Counted from the first letter of the stretch, positions 39,544 to 48,654 are shown. The stretch: 64,000 nt of DNA from FEB-22 sp003105195 (GCA_027493405.1 JAOSKV010000001.1:371457-435456), one strand, 5' to 3'. The notes: generated by a model not told the origin, from the letters alone. Program-made: numbers and translations.

Positions 39544-40250
39544 TCCGCCGTCTCGTCTCCCGCCTCCGCGACTGGATGCGGCGAGACGAGGCCCCGCAGG
39601 ACCGAGCCATGGCCGAACGCGTGTCACGCATGGAATTCCTCCTCGGCCTGCGCCGCCGCGGCATCATCGACCAGGCGGTGCTGCGCGCGCTCGAGGCGGT
39701 GCCGCGCGAGCACTTCGTGATGCCGGAATTCGGCGACGAGGCCTATGCCGACCAGGCGCTGCCGATCATGTGCGGGCAGACCATCAGCCAGCCCTATGTG
39801 GTCGCCTACATGACCGAGCGGCTCGCGGTGGGACCGGAGCATCGCGTGCTCGAGATCGGCACCGGCTCGGGCTACCAGGCGGCGGTGCTGGCGCGGCTCG
39901 CGCGCGAGGTCGTCACCATCGAGCGCTATCGCACGCTCGCCGATGCGGCGCGCGCGCGTCTCGCGGCGCTCGGCATCAGCAATGTCGCCGTGATCGCGGG
40001 CGACGGCCTCGCCGGGGTCCCGGATCGTGCCCCCTACGACCGCATCATGGTCACGGCGGCGGCCGAGTCCGTGCCGCAGCCGCTGGTCGACCAGCTCGCG
40101 CCGGGCGGGATCATGGTCCTGCCGCTCGGCCCGCATGCCGGCGCGCAGCGGCTCGTGAAGCTCACCCGCACCGACACGGGTATCGAAGAGGAGGAGCTGA
40201 TCTGGGTCCGCTTCGTGCCCCTCTTGCCCGGCCAGGCCCGCGAGCTGTGA
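39540..40250 (+). CDS. pcm: Protein-L-isoaspartate O-methyltransferase
   Basis: Repairs isoaspartyl residues in aged proteins, 236 residues. The canonical substrate site CGQTISQPYVVAYMTE is present, followed by motif I LEIGTGSGYQAAVLARL and a DRIMVTAAAESVPQPLVDQL block. Coupled to surE by an ATGA overlap; twin hairpins follow the stop codon. Confidence 0.96.
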   Translation: MIRRLVSRLRDWMRRDEAPQDRAMAERVSRMEFLLGLRRRGIIDQAVLRALEAVPREHFVMPEFGDEAYADQALPIMCGQTISQPYVVAYMTERLAVGPEHRVLEIGTGSGYQAAVLARLAREVVTIERYRTLADAARARLAALGISNVAVIAGDGLAGVPDRAPYDRIMVTAAAESVPQPLVDQLAPGGIMVLPLGPHAGAQRLVKLTRTDTGIEEEELIWVRFVPLLPGQAREL

Positions 40251-40274
40251 CTTGCCCGCGGCACGAAGTCGTGG

Positions 40275-40306
40275 GGTGCAATGGGCGCGAAGCGCCGGAT
40301 TGCACC
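40275..40306 (+). terminator. Hairpin 1 downstream of pcm (GGTGCAAT stem)
   Basis: GGTGCAAT (40275-40282) pairs perfectly with ATTGCACC (40299-40306), and inside it GGCGC pairs with GCGCC around a GAA loop. It lies 25 bases after the pcm stop. There is no U-run directly after it, so intrinsic termination is uncertain; a regulatory or protein-binding role is possible. Confidence 0.5.
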
Positions 40307-40327
40307 GTGAACCCGAAAAATGCGGCC

Positions 40328-40360
40328 GGTGCAATACGCCGTTGACGCGGTTATTGCACC
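40328..40360 (+). promoter_or_regulatory. Hairpin 2 with the same GGTGCAAT stem
   Basis: GGTGCAATA (40328-40336) pairs with TATTGCACC (40352-40360). The octamer is the same as in hairpin 1, so the inner arms of the two hairpins could also pair with each other, giving mutually exclusive folds. It lies about 165 bases upstream of the nlpD start. Confidence 0.5.
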
Positions 40361-40526
40361 CCCACACAAGCCGCGCGAATTCGAGATCCGCGGCCACGGC
40401 GCGTTAGGGTTGAGGCCCGGTTAGCTCCTTAAAGCTCTGTTTACTCGACGGGTGTTTAACTGACGCGTCGCTGCGGCATTCGTCCGGTCGCGCGACGAGT
40501 GCGTACCAGTTCGAGTGAGTAGTCGC

Positions 40527-41668
40527 ATGCGTACCGTCGTCGAGCCCTTCCGCTCGCGTGCTCCCCGGCACCTTGCCGTCATCGTGCTCATGGCCGCCGG
40601 CGTCGCCGGCTGCAGCTCGGACACGACCCGCTTCAGCGATACTCCGTTCTCGAACCCGTTCGCCTCGCGCCAGGCGGCGTCGAGCGAGGTCACCGGGGCG
40701 ATCCCCCGGCTGCGCCGGCGCCGTCCGCCCGCGTCGTATCCCAGCCGCTTCCCGGTCTGCAGGCCGCGAGCCTGCCGCCGCCGCGTCAGGGCAGCTCCGG
40801 CGGCGGTTCCGGCATGGCCTCCTACCATCCGCAGAACGACGTGACCGGCTCGATCTCGGGCCCGCGCCCCGCTTCGCCGCCCGCCCAGGTGCCGGCGCAC
40901 ACCCAGGTCGCCGCCAACGGCGCGGTCCATGTGGTCGCCCCGGGCGAGACGCTCTATTCGCTCGCGCGCCGCTACCGCAAGTCGCCCGCCGCCATCGCGC
41001 AGGCGAACAAGCTCGCGCCCGACTACCGGCTGCGCATCGGCGAGCGTGTCGTGATCCCGGGCCAGGGACCCGCCAAGGTGCAGACCGCGAGCCCCAGGCC
41101 CGCGGCACCGGCGCCCGCGCTGCGTCCGGTCGCGGCGGCTGCGCCCAAGCCGCAGGGCGCTCCGTCCGAGCCGCGCTCCCAGGTCGCGGCCATGCAGCCG
41201 CCGGCGAGCGCCCGTGTCGCCACGCCCGCGACCGAGCCGACCATCGAGGCGGCCTCCGGCGCCACGTCGAGCGACACCACCGGCGCCACCCCGAGCTTCC
41301 GCTGGCCCGTGCGCGGCCGCATCATCCAGGGCTTCGGCCCGAAGGGGAACGGCCAGCAGAACGACGGCATCAACCTCGCGGTGCCGGAAGGCACCTCGGT
41401 CAAGGCCTCCGAAGACGGCGTCGTCGCCTATGCGGGCAACGAGCTCAAGGGCTACGGCAACCTCGTGCTGGTGCGCCATTCCAACGGCTTCGTCACCGCC
41501 TATGCCCATGCCAGCGAGGTCATGGTGAAGCGCGGCGACCAGGTCAAGCGCGGCCAGATCATCGCCCGCGCCGGCCAGACCGGCAACGTGACCTCGCCGC
41601 AATTGCACTTCGAGATCCGCAAGGGCGCGACGCCCGTCGATCCGACCCAGTATCTGGGCGGCACCTGA
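40527..41668 (+). CDS. nlpD: NlpD-like LysM/LytM lipoprotein, frameshifted
   Basis: Outer-membrane lipoprotein predicted to activate amidases at division sites. A lipobox (LMAAGVAGC) follows a signal peptide. A LysM domain runs VHVVAPGETLYSLARRYRKS to RIGERVVIPG. The C-terminal LytM (M23) domain is NDGINLAVPEGTSVKASEDG to SPQLHFEIRKG. The catalytic HxxxD and HxH are degenerate (NDGIN, QLH), as in E. coli NlpD, so it is probably an activator, not a peptidase. One base is missing in the C run at 40703-40707, moving LysM and LytM to a second frame; probably an error. surE-pcm-nlpD synteny supports the name; rpoS is absent. Confidence 0.85.
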
Positions 41669-41769
41669 CACCCCCGCGCGCGCGGGCGCGGGCGATCAGC
41701 CCCGACCCCGCCGCGCCAAGAAGAAACGTCCGTTTCGAATCAGCGCCCGGCCTGACCTCCAAGGCCTGA

Positions 41770-42666
41770 TCACCGCGGGGCGGTCGGCTCTCCCAAGGGG
41801 ACGCCGAGCCGCCCCGCGAGGTCTTGCACGTATTGCCAGGCGACGCGGCCGGAGCGCGCGCCGCGCGTGGTCGCCCATTCCAGCGCTTCCCGCTGCAGCG
41901 TGTCGGTGTCGATCGCGATTCCGAAATGCGCGATGTAGCCGTCCACCATGGCGAGGAACTCGTCCTGGCTGCAGCGGTGGAATCCGAGCCACAGCCCGAA
42001 CCGGTCCGACAGCGAGACCTTCTCCTCGACCGCCTCGCCCGGATTGATCGCGGTGGAGCGCTCGTTCTCCATCATGTCGCGCGGCAGGAGATGGCGGCGG
42101 TTCGACGTCGCATAGAAGATCACGTTCTCGGGACGGCCCTCGATGCCGCCCTCGAGCACGGCCTTGAGCGACTTGTACGACGTGTCGTCGGCGTCGAAGG
42201 AGAGATCGTCGCAGAACACGATGAAGTGCTCGCGCGCGCCGCGCAGCACTGTCATCAGGTCCGGCAGGCTCTCGATGTCCTCGCGGTGGATCTCGATCAG
42301 CTTGAGCAGCGGGGCGCCCCGGTGCCGCGTGGCGTTGACGCTCGCATGTGCGGCCTTGACCAGGGACGACTTGCCCATACCGCGCGCGCCCCACAGCAGC
42401 GCGTTGTTGGCCGGCAGGCCGCGCGCGAAACGCTCGGTGTTTTCGACCAGCACGTCGCGCACCCGGTCGATGCCCTTGAGAAGCGACATGTCGACGCGGT
42501 TGACGCGCGGAATCGGCACCAGCCGTCGTCCGTCCGGATGCCAGACGAAGGCATCCGCCGCGGCGAAATCCGGGACCGCCGGCGGACGCGGGCCCAGGCG
42601 CTCGAGCGCCTCGGCGATGCGTTCCAGGGTCTGCGCCAGACGGGCGTCGGGCGTGCTGTGCGGCAT
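41770..42666 (-). CDS. DUF815 AAA-type ATPase
   Basis: A 298-residue P-loop ATPase of the DUF815 family. Walker A is LLWGARGMGKSSLVKA, Walker B-like FIVFCDDLSFD, sensor-1 region VIFYATSNRRHLLPRDMMEN, and an arginine-finger area SDRFGLWLGFH. Function is not established. The start at 42666 (MPHSTPDARL) is preferred to an ATG 11 codons upstream. It is divergent from yajC, an arrangement I know from other Hyphomicrobiales. Confidence 0.9.
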   Translation of the reverse strand: MPHSTPDARLAQTLERIAEALERLGPRPPAVPDFAAADAFVWHPDGRRLVPIPRVNRVDMSLLKGIDRVRDVLVENTERFARGLPANNALLWGARGMGKSSLVKAAHASVNATRHRGAPLLKLIEIHREDIESLPDLMTVLRGAREHFIVFCDDLSFDADDTSYKSLKAVLEGGIEGRPENVIFYATSNRRHLLPRDMMENERSTAINPGEAVEEKVSLSDRFGLWLGFHRCSQDEFLAMVDGYIAHFGIAIDTDTLQREALEWATTRGARSGRVAWQYVQDLAGRLGVPLGEPTAPR

Positions 42667-42851
42667 GGATCGAAGCCCCCGATTGACGCCGAGAGCCATA
42701 TCCGGGCCCCTTCCGCGCCGCAAGGCGGGCGCCATGCCGCCCCGACAGGACACGGGCTGCGCCGGCGCGGCCCGAAGGGCGCCGAACAGCGCGCCCGCGC
42801 GCGTCCCGGCAAGCGTTTCGTGCAGGGCGCGGGCAGGGCCGGGCCGTAACG

Positions 42852-42879
42852 TTGCAATTGGGCGGGCGGCCAGTATAGT
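42852..42879 (+). promoter_or_regulatory. Predicted sigma70-type promoter of yajC-secDF
   Basis: TTGCAA (42852-42857) and TATAGT (42874-42879) are 16 bases apart, in the 289-base region between the divergent DUF815 gene and yajC. The -10 is about 76 bases before the yajC ATG. It is the best -35/-10 pair I can see there. Confidence 0.45.
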
Positions 42880-42955
42880 CCGCGCGGTTTTCGGCGGCGG
42901 GCGCGGTGTTTTCGGCCGCAGCGGCCGGCGCGTCGAGGAAAACGGAAGGACATCA

Positions 42956-43294
42956 ATGCTGATTACGCCCGCCTACGCCCAAGGCACCGGGGGCGGCAGC
43001 GACATGCTGTTTTCGCTGCTCCCCTTCATCCTGATCTTCGTTATCATGTATTTCCTGATCCTGCGGCCGCAGCAGAAGCGCGTGAAGCAGCACCAGGAGA
43101 TGGTCAAGAACCTGCGGCGCGGGGACACCGTCATCACCTCGGGCGGCCTGATCGGCAAGGTCACCAAGCTGGTCGACGACGAGCACATCGAGGTGGAGCT
43201 GACCGAAGGCGTGCGGGTGCGCCAGATGCGGCAGATGATCTCCGACGTGCGCGCCAAGGGCGAGCCCGTGAAGGACGAATCCAGCGCCGGCTGA
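42956..43294 (+). CDS. yajC: Preprotein translocase subunit YajC
   Basis: Single-span accessory subunit of SecDF, 112 residues. MLFSLLPFILIFVIMYFLIL is the membrane span, followed by RPQQKRVKQHQEMVKNLRRG and DTVITSGGLIGKVTKL, the family signature. First gene of the sec operon. Confidence 0.97.
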   Translation: MLITPAYAQGTGGGSDMLFSLLPFILIFVIMYFLILRPQQKRVKQHQEMVKNLRRGDTVITSGGLIGKVTKLVDDEHIEVELTEGVRVRQMRQMISDVRAKGEPVKDESSAG

Positions 43295-43336
43295 GCGCCG
43301 GGCGCGTCATAGGCGAGCGCGGGAGCACCGAGGCTG

Positions 43337-44941
43337 ATGCTGCACTTTTCGCGGTGGAGGACGGCGGCGATCCTGATCGTCACCTTCGTGATCTGCCTGT
43401 TCGCGGGCACGTCGCTCCTCTCCGAGCAGACCTTCAATCAGCTGCCCAAATGGGCGCAGCGCCACCTCGTGCTCGGTCTCGACCTGCAGGGCGGCTCGCA
43501 CATCCTGCTCGAGGTCGATTCCAACGCGGTGCGGCGCGAGCAGGCCGAGCAGCTGCGCGACAACGTGCGCCAGGCGCTGCGCGAGGCGCGCATCGGCTAT
43601 ACCGGCCTGGTGGCGCGCGGCCTCACCGTGGAGGTGCGGGTGCGCCAGCCGGGCGACATGCCGCAGGCGCTCACCAAGCTGCGCGCGCTGTCGCAGCCGC
43701 TCGGCGGCCTCCTGAGCGCGACCGGCCAGCGCAGCCTCGACGTGGTGGACGCCGGCAACAACCTGATCCAGCTCACCATCACCCAGCCGCAGATCACCGA
43801 GCGCATCCGCCAGTCGGTCGAGCAGTCGATCCAGATCATCGAGCGCCGCGTCAACGAGCTCGGCACCGTGGAGCCGTCGATCCAGCGCCAGGGCGTCGAC
43901 CGCGTCCTCGTGCAGGTGCCGGGCCTGCAGGATCCGCAACGCCTCAAGGAGCTTCTCGGCAAGACCGCGAAGCTCACCTTCCGCATGGTCGACCAGACGA
44001 CCAGCGTCGAGCAGGCGCAGCAGGGGCGGGTGCCGCCGGATTCGGAGATCCTGCAGGGCCCCGAGAAGGAGGGACGGCCCACCTATCTGATCGAGAAGCG
44101 CGTGGTGGTCTCGGGCGAGGACCTGACCGACGCGCAGCCCGGCTTCGACCAGCGCACCAGCGAGCCGATCGTCACCTTCCGCTTCAACACCAACGGCGCC
44201 CGCCGCTTCGCCCAGGCGACCCAGGAGAACGTCGGGCGGCCCTTCGCGATCGTGCTCGACAACGAGGTGATCTCGGCGCCGGTGATCCGTGAGCCGATCC
44301 TCGGCGGCTCGGGCCAGATCTCGGGCAGCTTCACGGTCGAGCAGGCGAACGACCTCGCGATCCTGCTGCGCGCCGGCGCCCTGCCGGCGCCGCTCACCAT
44401 CATCGAGGAGCGCACCGTCGGCGCGGGCCTCGGCCAGGATTCGATCGACAAGGGCATCCGCGCCTCCTGGATCGGCTCGATTCTCGTGATCCTGTTCATG
44501 ATCGCGACCTACGGCGTGTTCGGGATCTTCGCCAGCCTCGCGGTCACCATCAACGTGGTCATGATCCTCGGCGTGCTCTCGATGCTCAACGCCACGCTGA
44601 CGCTGCCGGGCATCGCCGGCATCGTGCTCACGGTCGGCATGGCGGTCGACTCCAACGTGCTGATCTACGAGCGCGTCCGCGAGGAGGCGCGCGGCGGCCG
44701 CTCCGCGGTCAGCTCGCTCGATTTCGGCTTCACGCGCGCGCTCGCCACCATCATCGACGCCAATGTCACGACCTTCATCGCCGCGGCGGTGCTGTTCATG
44801 ATCGGATCCGGCCCGGTCCGCGGCTTCGCGGTCACCCTCGGCATCGGCATCATCACGACGGTCTTCACCGCCTTCACCCTCACACGCCTGATGGTCGCGT
44901 CCTGGTATCGCTGGCTGCGCCCGCAAAGCGTTCCGATCTGA
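43337..44941 (+). CDS. secD: Protein translocase subunit SecD
   Basis: Six-span proton-driven motor subunit, 534 residues. HLVLGLDLQGGSHILLEVD near the N-terminus, P1 domain with VEQSIQIIERRVNELGTVEP and VQVPGLQDPQRLKELLGKTA, then GLGQDSIDKGIRASWIGSIL and VLTVGMAVDSNVLIYERVRE. Full length. Confidence 0.97.
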   Translation: MLHFSRWRTAAILIVTFVICLFAGTSLLSEQTFNQLPKWAQRHLVLGLDLQGGSHILLEVDSNAVRREQAEQLRDNVRQALREARIGYTGLVARGLTVEVRVRQPGDMPQALTKLRALSQPLGGLLSATGQRSLDVVDAGNNLIQLTITQPQITERIRQSVEQSIQIIERRVNELGTVEPSIQRQGVDRVLVQVPGLQDPQRLKELLGKTAKLTFRMVDQTTSVEQAQQGRVPPDSEILQGPEKEGRPTYLIEKRVVVSGEDLTDAQPGFDQRTSEPIVTFRFNTNGARRFAQATQENVGRPFAIVLDNEVISAPVIREPILGGSGQISGSFTVEQANDLAILLRAGALPAPLTIIEERTVGAGLGQDSIDKGIRASWIGSILVILFMIATYGVFGIFASLAVTINVVMILGVLSMLNATLTLPGIAGIVLTVGMAVDSNVLIYERVREEARGGRSAVSSLDFGFTRALATIIDANVTTFIAAAVLFMIGSGPVRGFAVTLGIGIITTVFTAFTLTRLMVASWYRWLRPQSVPI

Positions 44942-44953
44942 CGAGAACCGCCC

Positions 44954-45916
44954 GTGCGCCTTCTCCGCATCGTTCCGGACGACACCAAGTTCGACTTCAT
45001 GCGCTTCCGGCGCGTCAGCTTTCCGTTGTCCGCCGTGCTGTCGATCGCGGCCATCGCGATCTACTTCACGATCGGGCTCAACCTCGGCATCGACTTCATC
45101 GGCGGCACCCTGATCGAGGTCCAGTCGAAGTCGGGGCCTGCCGACCTCGCGCGCATGCGCTCCACGCTCAACGGCCTCGGCCTCGGCGAGGTCCAGCTTC
45201 AGGAGTTCGGCTCGCCGTCCGACGTGCTGATCCGCGTCGAGCAGCAGCCGGGCGGCGAGGAGGCGCAGCAGCAGGCGGTCGCCAAGATCCGCGGCGCGCT
45301 GGGCGACCAGGTGGACTATCGCCGCGTCGAGGTCGTCGGCCCGCGCGTCTCCGCCGAGCTCCTCGCCATGGGCACGCTCGGCCTGATACTCGCGATCGGC
45401 GGGATCCTGGTCTATCTCTGGTTCCGCTTCGAATGGCAGTTCGCGCTCGGCGCCATGATCGCGAACGTGCACGACCTGGTGCTGACGATCGGCTTCATGT
45501 CGTTGATGCGGCTCGACTTCGACCTCTCGACGGTGGCGGCGCTGCTGACCATCCTGGGCTACTCGCTCAACGACACCGTCGTCATCTTCGACCGGATCCG
45601 CGAGATGCTGCGGCGCTACAAGAAGATGCCGATCGAGGACGTGCTCAACCAGTCGATCAACTCGACGCTGTCGCGCTCGGTGATCACGCACGTCACGGTG
45701 ACGCTCGCTCTGCTCTCGCTGCTGATCTTCGGCGGCCCCGGCATCCACAGCTTCACGGCCGCCATGACCTTCGGCGCGGTGCTGGTGGGCTCCTACACCT
45801 CGATCTTCATCGCCTCGCCGATCCTGATCTATCTCGGCGTCGGGCGGCTGCGCGGCCAGGACGAGCCCGCGAGCGAGCGCGCAGGCGCGGCCAAGCCGGC
45901 CGCCGCCGGCCGCTGA
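44954..45916 (+). CDS. secF: Protein translocase subunit SecF
   Basis: Partner of SecD, 320 residues. LGIDFIGGTLIEVQSKSG, VVGPRVSAELLAMGTLGLIL, AALLTILGYSLNDTVVIFDR, and SINSTLSRSVITHVTVTLAL are conserved. GTG start (MRLLRIVPDDTKFDFMRF), 12 bases after secD. Confidence 0.97.
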   Translation: MRLLRIVPDDTKFDFMRFRRVSFPLSAVLSIAAIAIYFTIGLNLGIDFIGGTLIEVQSKSGPADLARMRSTLNGLGLGEVQLQEFGSPSDVLIRVEQQPGGEEAQQQAVAKIRGALGDQVDYRRVEVVGPRVSAELLAMGTLGLILAIGGILVYLWFRFEWQFALGAMIANVHDLVLTIGFMSLMRLDFDLSTVAALLTILGYSLNDTVVIFDRIREMLRRYKKMPIEDVLNQSINSTLSRSVITHVTVTLALLSLLIFGGPGIHSFTAAMTFGAVLVGSYTSIFIASPILIYLGVGRLRGQDEPASERAGAAKPAAAGR

Positions 45917-45919
45917 CCC

Positions 45920-46297
45920 GTGGCGGAAGCGGGCGGCTTCTTTCCCGGCACGGCGACGATCGACGCCTATGGCCGCGGCGGCTTCCGCTTCGCCGGCATG
46001 TCGCACCGCGGCTCGCTGCTCTGCCTGCCGCGCGGCATCGCGGCCTGGCCGGTGGCGCGGGTCGAGGACGTCACCGAGGCGGCGCTCGCACCCGTGTTCG
46101 CCGAGGCCGAGGCCATCGACCACTTCCTGCTCGGCTGCGGCCGCGAAACCTGGATCCTGCCCGAGGCGCTGCGCTGGGGCTTCCGCGATCGCGGCATCGT
46201 CGCCGAGCCGATGTCGACGGGCGCGGCCGTGCGCACCTACAATATCCTGCTCGGCGAGAAGCGCCGCGTCGCGGCCGGGCTGATCGCGGTCGACTAG
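45920..46297 (+). CDS. Mth938-like DUF498 protein (NDUFAF3 homologue)
   Basis: A 125-residue protein with the DUF498 pattern: YGRGGFRFAGMSHRGSLLCL, FLLGCGRETWILPEALR, and MSTGAAVRTYNILLGEKRRV. The mitochondrial homologue NDUFAF3 is a complex I assembly factor, and alphaproteobacterial genes of this family are known to lie beside secDF. GTG start 3 bases after secF, so translation is probably coupled. A role in NADH dehydrogenase assembly is an inference. Confidence 0.88.
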   Translation: MAEAGGFFPGTATIDAYGRGGFRFAGMSHRGSLLCLPRGIAAWPVARVEDVTEAALAPVFAEAEAIDHFLLGCGRETWILPEALRWGFRDRGIVAEPMSTGAAVRTYNILLGEKRRVAAGLIAVD

Positions 46298-46314
46298 CTC
46301 GGGGAATTCCCGCG

Positions 46315-47160
46315 ATGGACGACGCCTATCGCCATTGCGAGCGGCTGACGCGCGAGGCCGACAAGGATCGATTTCTCGCCGGCCTGTTCGCGCCCGCCGA
46401 CCGCCGCGGTGCGCTGTTCGCGCTCCACGCCTTCGACATCGAGATCTCCCGCGTCGCCGACGCGGTGCGCCAGCCGCTCGCCGGGGAGCTGCGCCTGCAA
46501 TGGTGGCGCGACGTGCTCGCGGGCGAGCGCGGCGGCGAGGCGCAGGCGAGCCCGGTCGCGGCCGCGCTCGGCGACGCGATCGCGCGCTTCGCGCTTCCGG
46601 TCGAGCCGCTGCTCGCGCTGATCGAGGCGCACGGCTTCGATCTCTACGAGGATCCGATGCCGAGCCTCGCCCATCTCGAGGCCTATGCGCGCCGGACCGT
46701 GGTCGCGCCCATGCGGCTCGCCGCGCAGGTCCTCGGCGCCGGCCCCGCCGCCGGGATCGAGCCGGCCGGCCTCGCGCTCGCCCTGACGCGGCTGCTGCGC
46801 GACGTCGCCCGTCACGCCTCGCGCGGCCGCCTTTACCTGCCCCTCGACATCCTGGAGCGGCACGGCGCGCGCGGCGAGGACGTGCTCGCCGGCCGGGCGA
46901 CGCCCGAGCTGCGCGCCGCCCTTGCGGACCTGCGCGCGCGGGCGTGCGACCACCTCGCGCGCTTCGCGCAGGACGTCGCGTCGCTCCCTGCCGCGGCGGT
47001 GCCGGCGGTGCTGCCGGCGACGCTCGCCCGGCTCGATCTCGCGCGCATGGAGCGCGCCGGCTACGACCCGTTCCGCAACCCCGTGGAAGTGCCCCAGTGG
47101 CGCCGGCAATGGGCCCTGTGGCGCGCGGCGCGCCGGCTGACGGCGCAGGCGAGAGGCTGA
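46315..47160 (+). CDS. Squalene/phytoene synthase-family protein (NDUFAF6-like)
   Basis: A 281-residue protein of the trans-isoprenyl diphosphate synthase head-to-head group. The family helices are recognisable (DRRGALFALHAFDIEISRVA, RLQWWRDVLAG, YARRTVVAPMRLAAQ, TRLLRDVARHASRGRLYLPL), but the two aspartate-rich DxxxD catalytic motifs are not complete (RDVARHASRGR in place of the second). This matches the non-catalytic NDUFAF6-like branch, which in mitochondria assists complex I assembly, more than a carotenoid or hopanoid enzyme. It follows the DUF498 gene by 17 bases. Confidence 0.82.
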   Translation: MDDAYRHCERLTREADKDRFLAGLFAPADRRGALFALHAFDIEISRVADAVRQPLAGELRLQWWRDVLAGERGGEAQASPVAAALGDAIARFALPVEPLLALIEAHGFDLYEDPMPSLAHLEAYARRTVVAPMRLAAQVLGAGPAAGIEPAGLALALTRLLRDVARHASRGRLYLPLDILERHGARGEDVLAGRATPELRAALADLRARACDHLARFAQDVASLPAAAVPAVLPATLARLDLARMERAGYDPFRNPVEVPQWRRQWALWRAARRLTAQARG

Positions 47161-48573
47161 CTACTCGGCGGCGGTCGCGACGTCCGCGCCCGCGATCCAG
47201 CGGTCGAGATCGGCGAGCGCGCGGGCCGCGAGCGCGCGCTTCCGGGCGAGCGTCTTGGCGGTGCCGCGCAGGCGCGTGCCGTCCGCGGCGCGGCTCGGCG
47301 ACTGGGCGAGCGGCGGGAACAGCCCGAAATTGACGTTCATGGGCTGGAACGAACGCGGCCCCGCATCGATCGTCGCCACGTGTCCGCCCGTGATGTGGCC
47401 GAGGAGCGCGCCGTGGGCCGTGGTCGCGGGCGGCGGCGCGATCGGCTCGCCGCGCCGCTCGGCCGCTGCGAAGCGTCCCGCCAGCAGGCCGATGGCGGCC
47501 GACTCCACATAGCCCTCGCAGCCCGTGATCTGCCCCGCGAAGCGCAGCCGCGGCTGCGCCGCGAGGCGCAGCGTTCCGTCCAGCAGCCTCGGCGAGTCCA
47601 GGAAGGTGTTGCGGTGGATGCCGCCGAGGCGCGCGAACTCGGCATTCCCGAGCCCCGGGATGGTGCGGAAGATGCGCGCCTGCTCGCCGTGTTTCAGCTT
47701 GGTCTGGAAGCCGACCATGTTGAACAGCGTGCCGAGCCGGTTGTCCTGGCGCAGCTGCACGACCGCGTAGGGCTTCTCCTGCGGCCGGTGCGGATCGGTG
47801 AGCCCGAAGGGCTTCATCGGTCCGTGCCGCAGCGTCTCGCGCCCGCGCTCCGCCATCACCTCGATCGGCAGGCAGCCGTCGAAATAGGGCGTCGAGGCCT
47901 CCCAGTCGTGGAAGGTGGTCTTCTCGCCCGCCAGCAGGGCGTCGACGAAGGCCTCGTACTGCGCGCGCGTCAGCGGGCAGTTGATGTAGTCGGCGCCGGT
48001 GCCGCCGGGGCCCGCCTTGTCGTAGCGCGACTGGAACCAGGCGACCGACATGTCGATGGAGTCGCGGTGCACGATCGGCGCGATGGCGTCGAAGAAGGCG
48101 AGCGCCTGCGCGCCCGTGAGGTCCGTGACGGCCGCGGCCAGCGCCGGCGAGGTGAGGGGGCCGGTCGCCACGATCACCTGGTCCCAGTCGTCGGGCGGCA
48201 GGCCCGCCACCTCCTCGCGCCGGATCTCGATCAGCGGATGGTCCTGGAGCGCGGCCGTCACGGCGGCCGCGAAGCCGTCGCGGTCGACCGCCAGCGCGCC
48301 GCCGGCCGGCACCTGGTTGGCGTCGCCCGCGCGCATCACCAGCGAGCCGAGCCGGCGCATCTCGGCGTGCAGCAGGCCGACCGCGTTGGTCTCGTGGTCG
48401 TCCGAGCGGAAGGAGTTGGAGCAGACGAGCTCGGCGAGCGCCGCGGTCTTGTGGGCGTCCGTGCCGCGCACCGGCCGCATCTCGTGCAGCACCACGGGGA
48501 CGCCCCGGGTCGCGATCTGCCAGGCCGCCTCGGATCCCGCGAGGCCGCCGCCCACGATGTGGATCGGTCTCAT
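47161..48573 (-). CDS. trmFO: Methylenetetrahydrofolate--tRNA-(uracil-5-)-methyltransferase TrmFO
   Basis: Folate- and FAD-dependent enzyme forming m5U54 in tRNA, 470 residues. FAD motif IHIVGGGLAGSEAAWQIA, then HEMRPVRGTDAHKT, LVCSNSFRSDDHETNAVGLL with a catalytic Cys candidate, ITGCEGYVESAAIGLLAGRF and HITGGHVATIDAGPRSFQPM, all diagnostic. It is convergent with the preceding gene; the two stop codons are adjacent. Confidence 0.96.
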   Translation of the reverse strand: MRPIHIVGGGLAGSEAAWQIATRGVPVVLHEMRPVRGTDAHKTAALAELVCSNSFRSDDHETNAVGLLHAEMRRLGSLVMRAGDANQVPAGGALAVDRDGFAAAVTAALQDHPLIEIRREEVAGLPPDDWDQVIVATGPLTSPALAAAVTDLTGAQALAFFDAIAPIVHRDSIDMSVAWFQSRYDKAGPGGTGADYINCPLTRAQYEAFVDALLAGEKTTFHDWEASTPYFDGCLPIEVMAERGRETLRHGPMKPFGLTDPHRPQEKPYAVVQLRQDNRLGTLFNMVGFQTKLKHGEQARIFRTIPGLGNAEFARLGGIHRNTFLDSPRLLDGTLRLAAQPRLRFAGQITGCEGYVESAAIGLLAGRFAAAERRGEPIAPPPATTAHGALLGHITGGHVATIDAGPRSFQPMNVNFGLFPPLAQSPSRAADGTRLRGTAKTLARKRALAARALADLDRWIAGADVATAAE

Positions 48574-48630
48574 GCGCGCCTTGTGGGTCCGGGGTCCGGG
48601 CCCGTCAAGGCGGCAAGGCCCCGCACATGA

Positions 48631-48654
48631 AAACGCCCGCGAGGCGCGGGCGTT
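48631..48654 (-). terminator. Rho-independent terminator of the DUF1127 gene
   Basis: On the minus strand a perfect 10-base stem (AACGCCCGCG pairing with CGCGGGCGTT, 3-base loop) is followed by TTTT. It begins about 25 bases after the DUF1127 stop and ends the short transcript before trmFO. Confidence 0.8.

Noticed and set aside
43307..46123. Long antisense frame opposite yajC-secD-secF
   Set aside because: Shadow frame; no recognisable motifs and the sense strand is certain.
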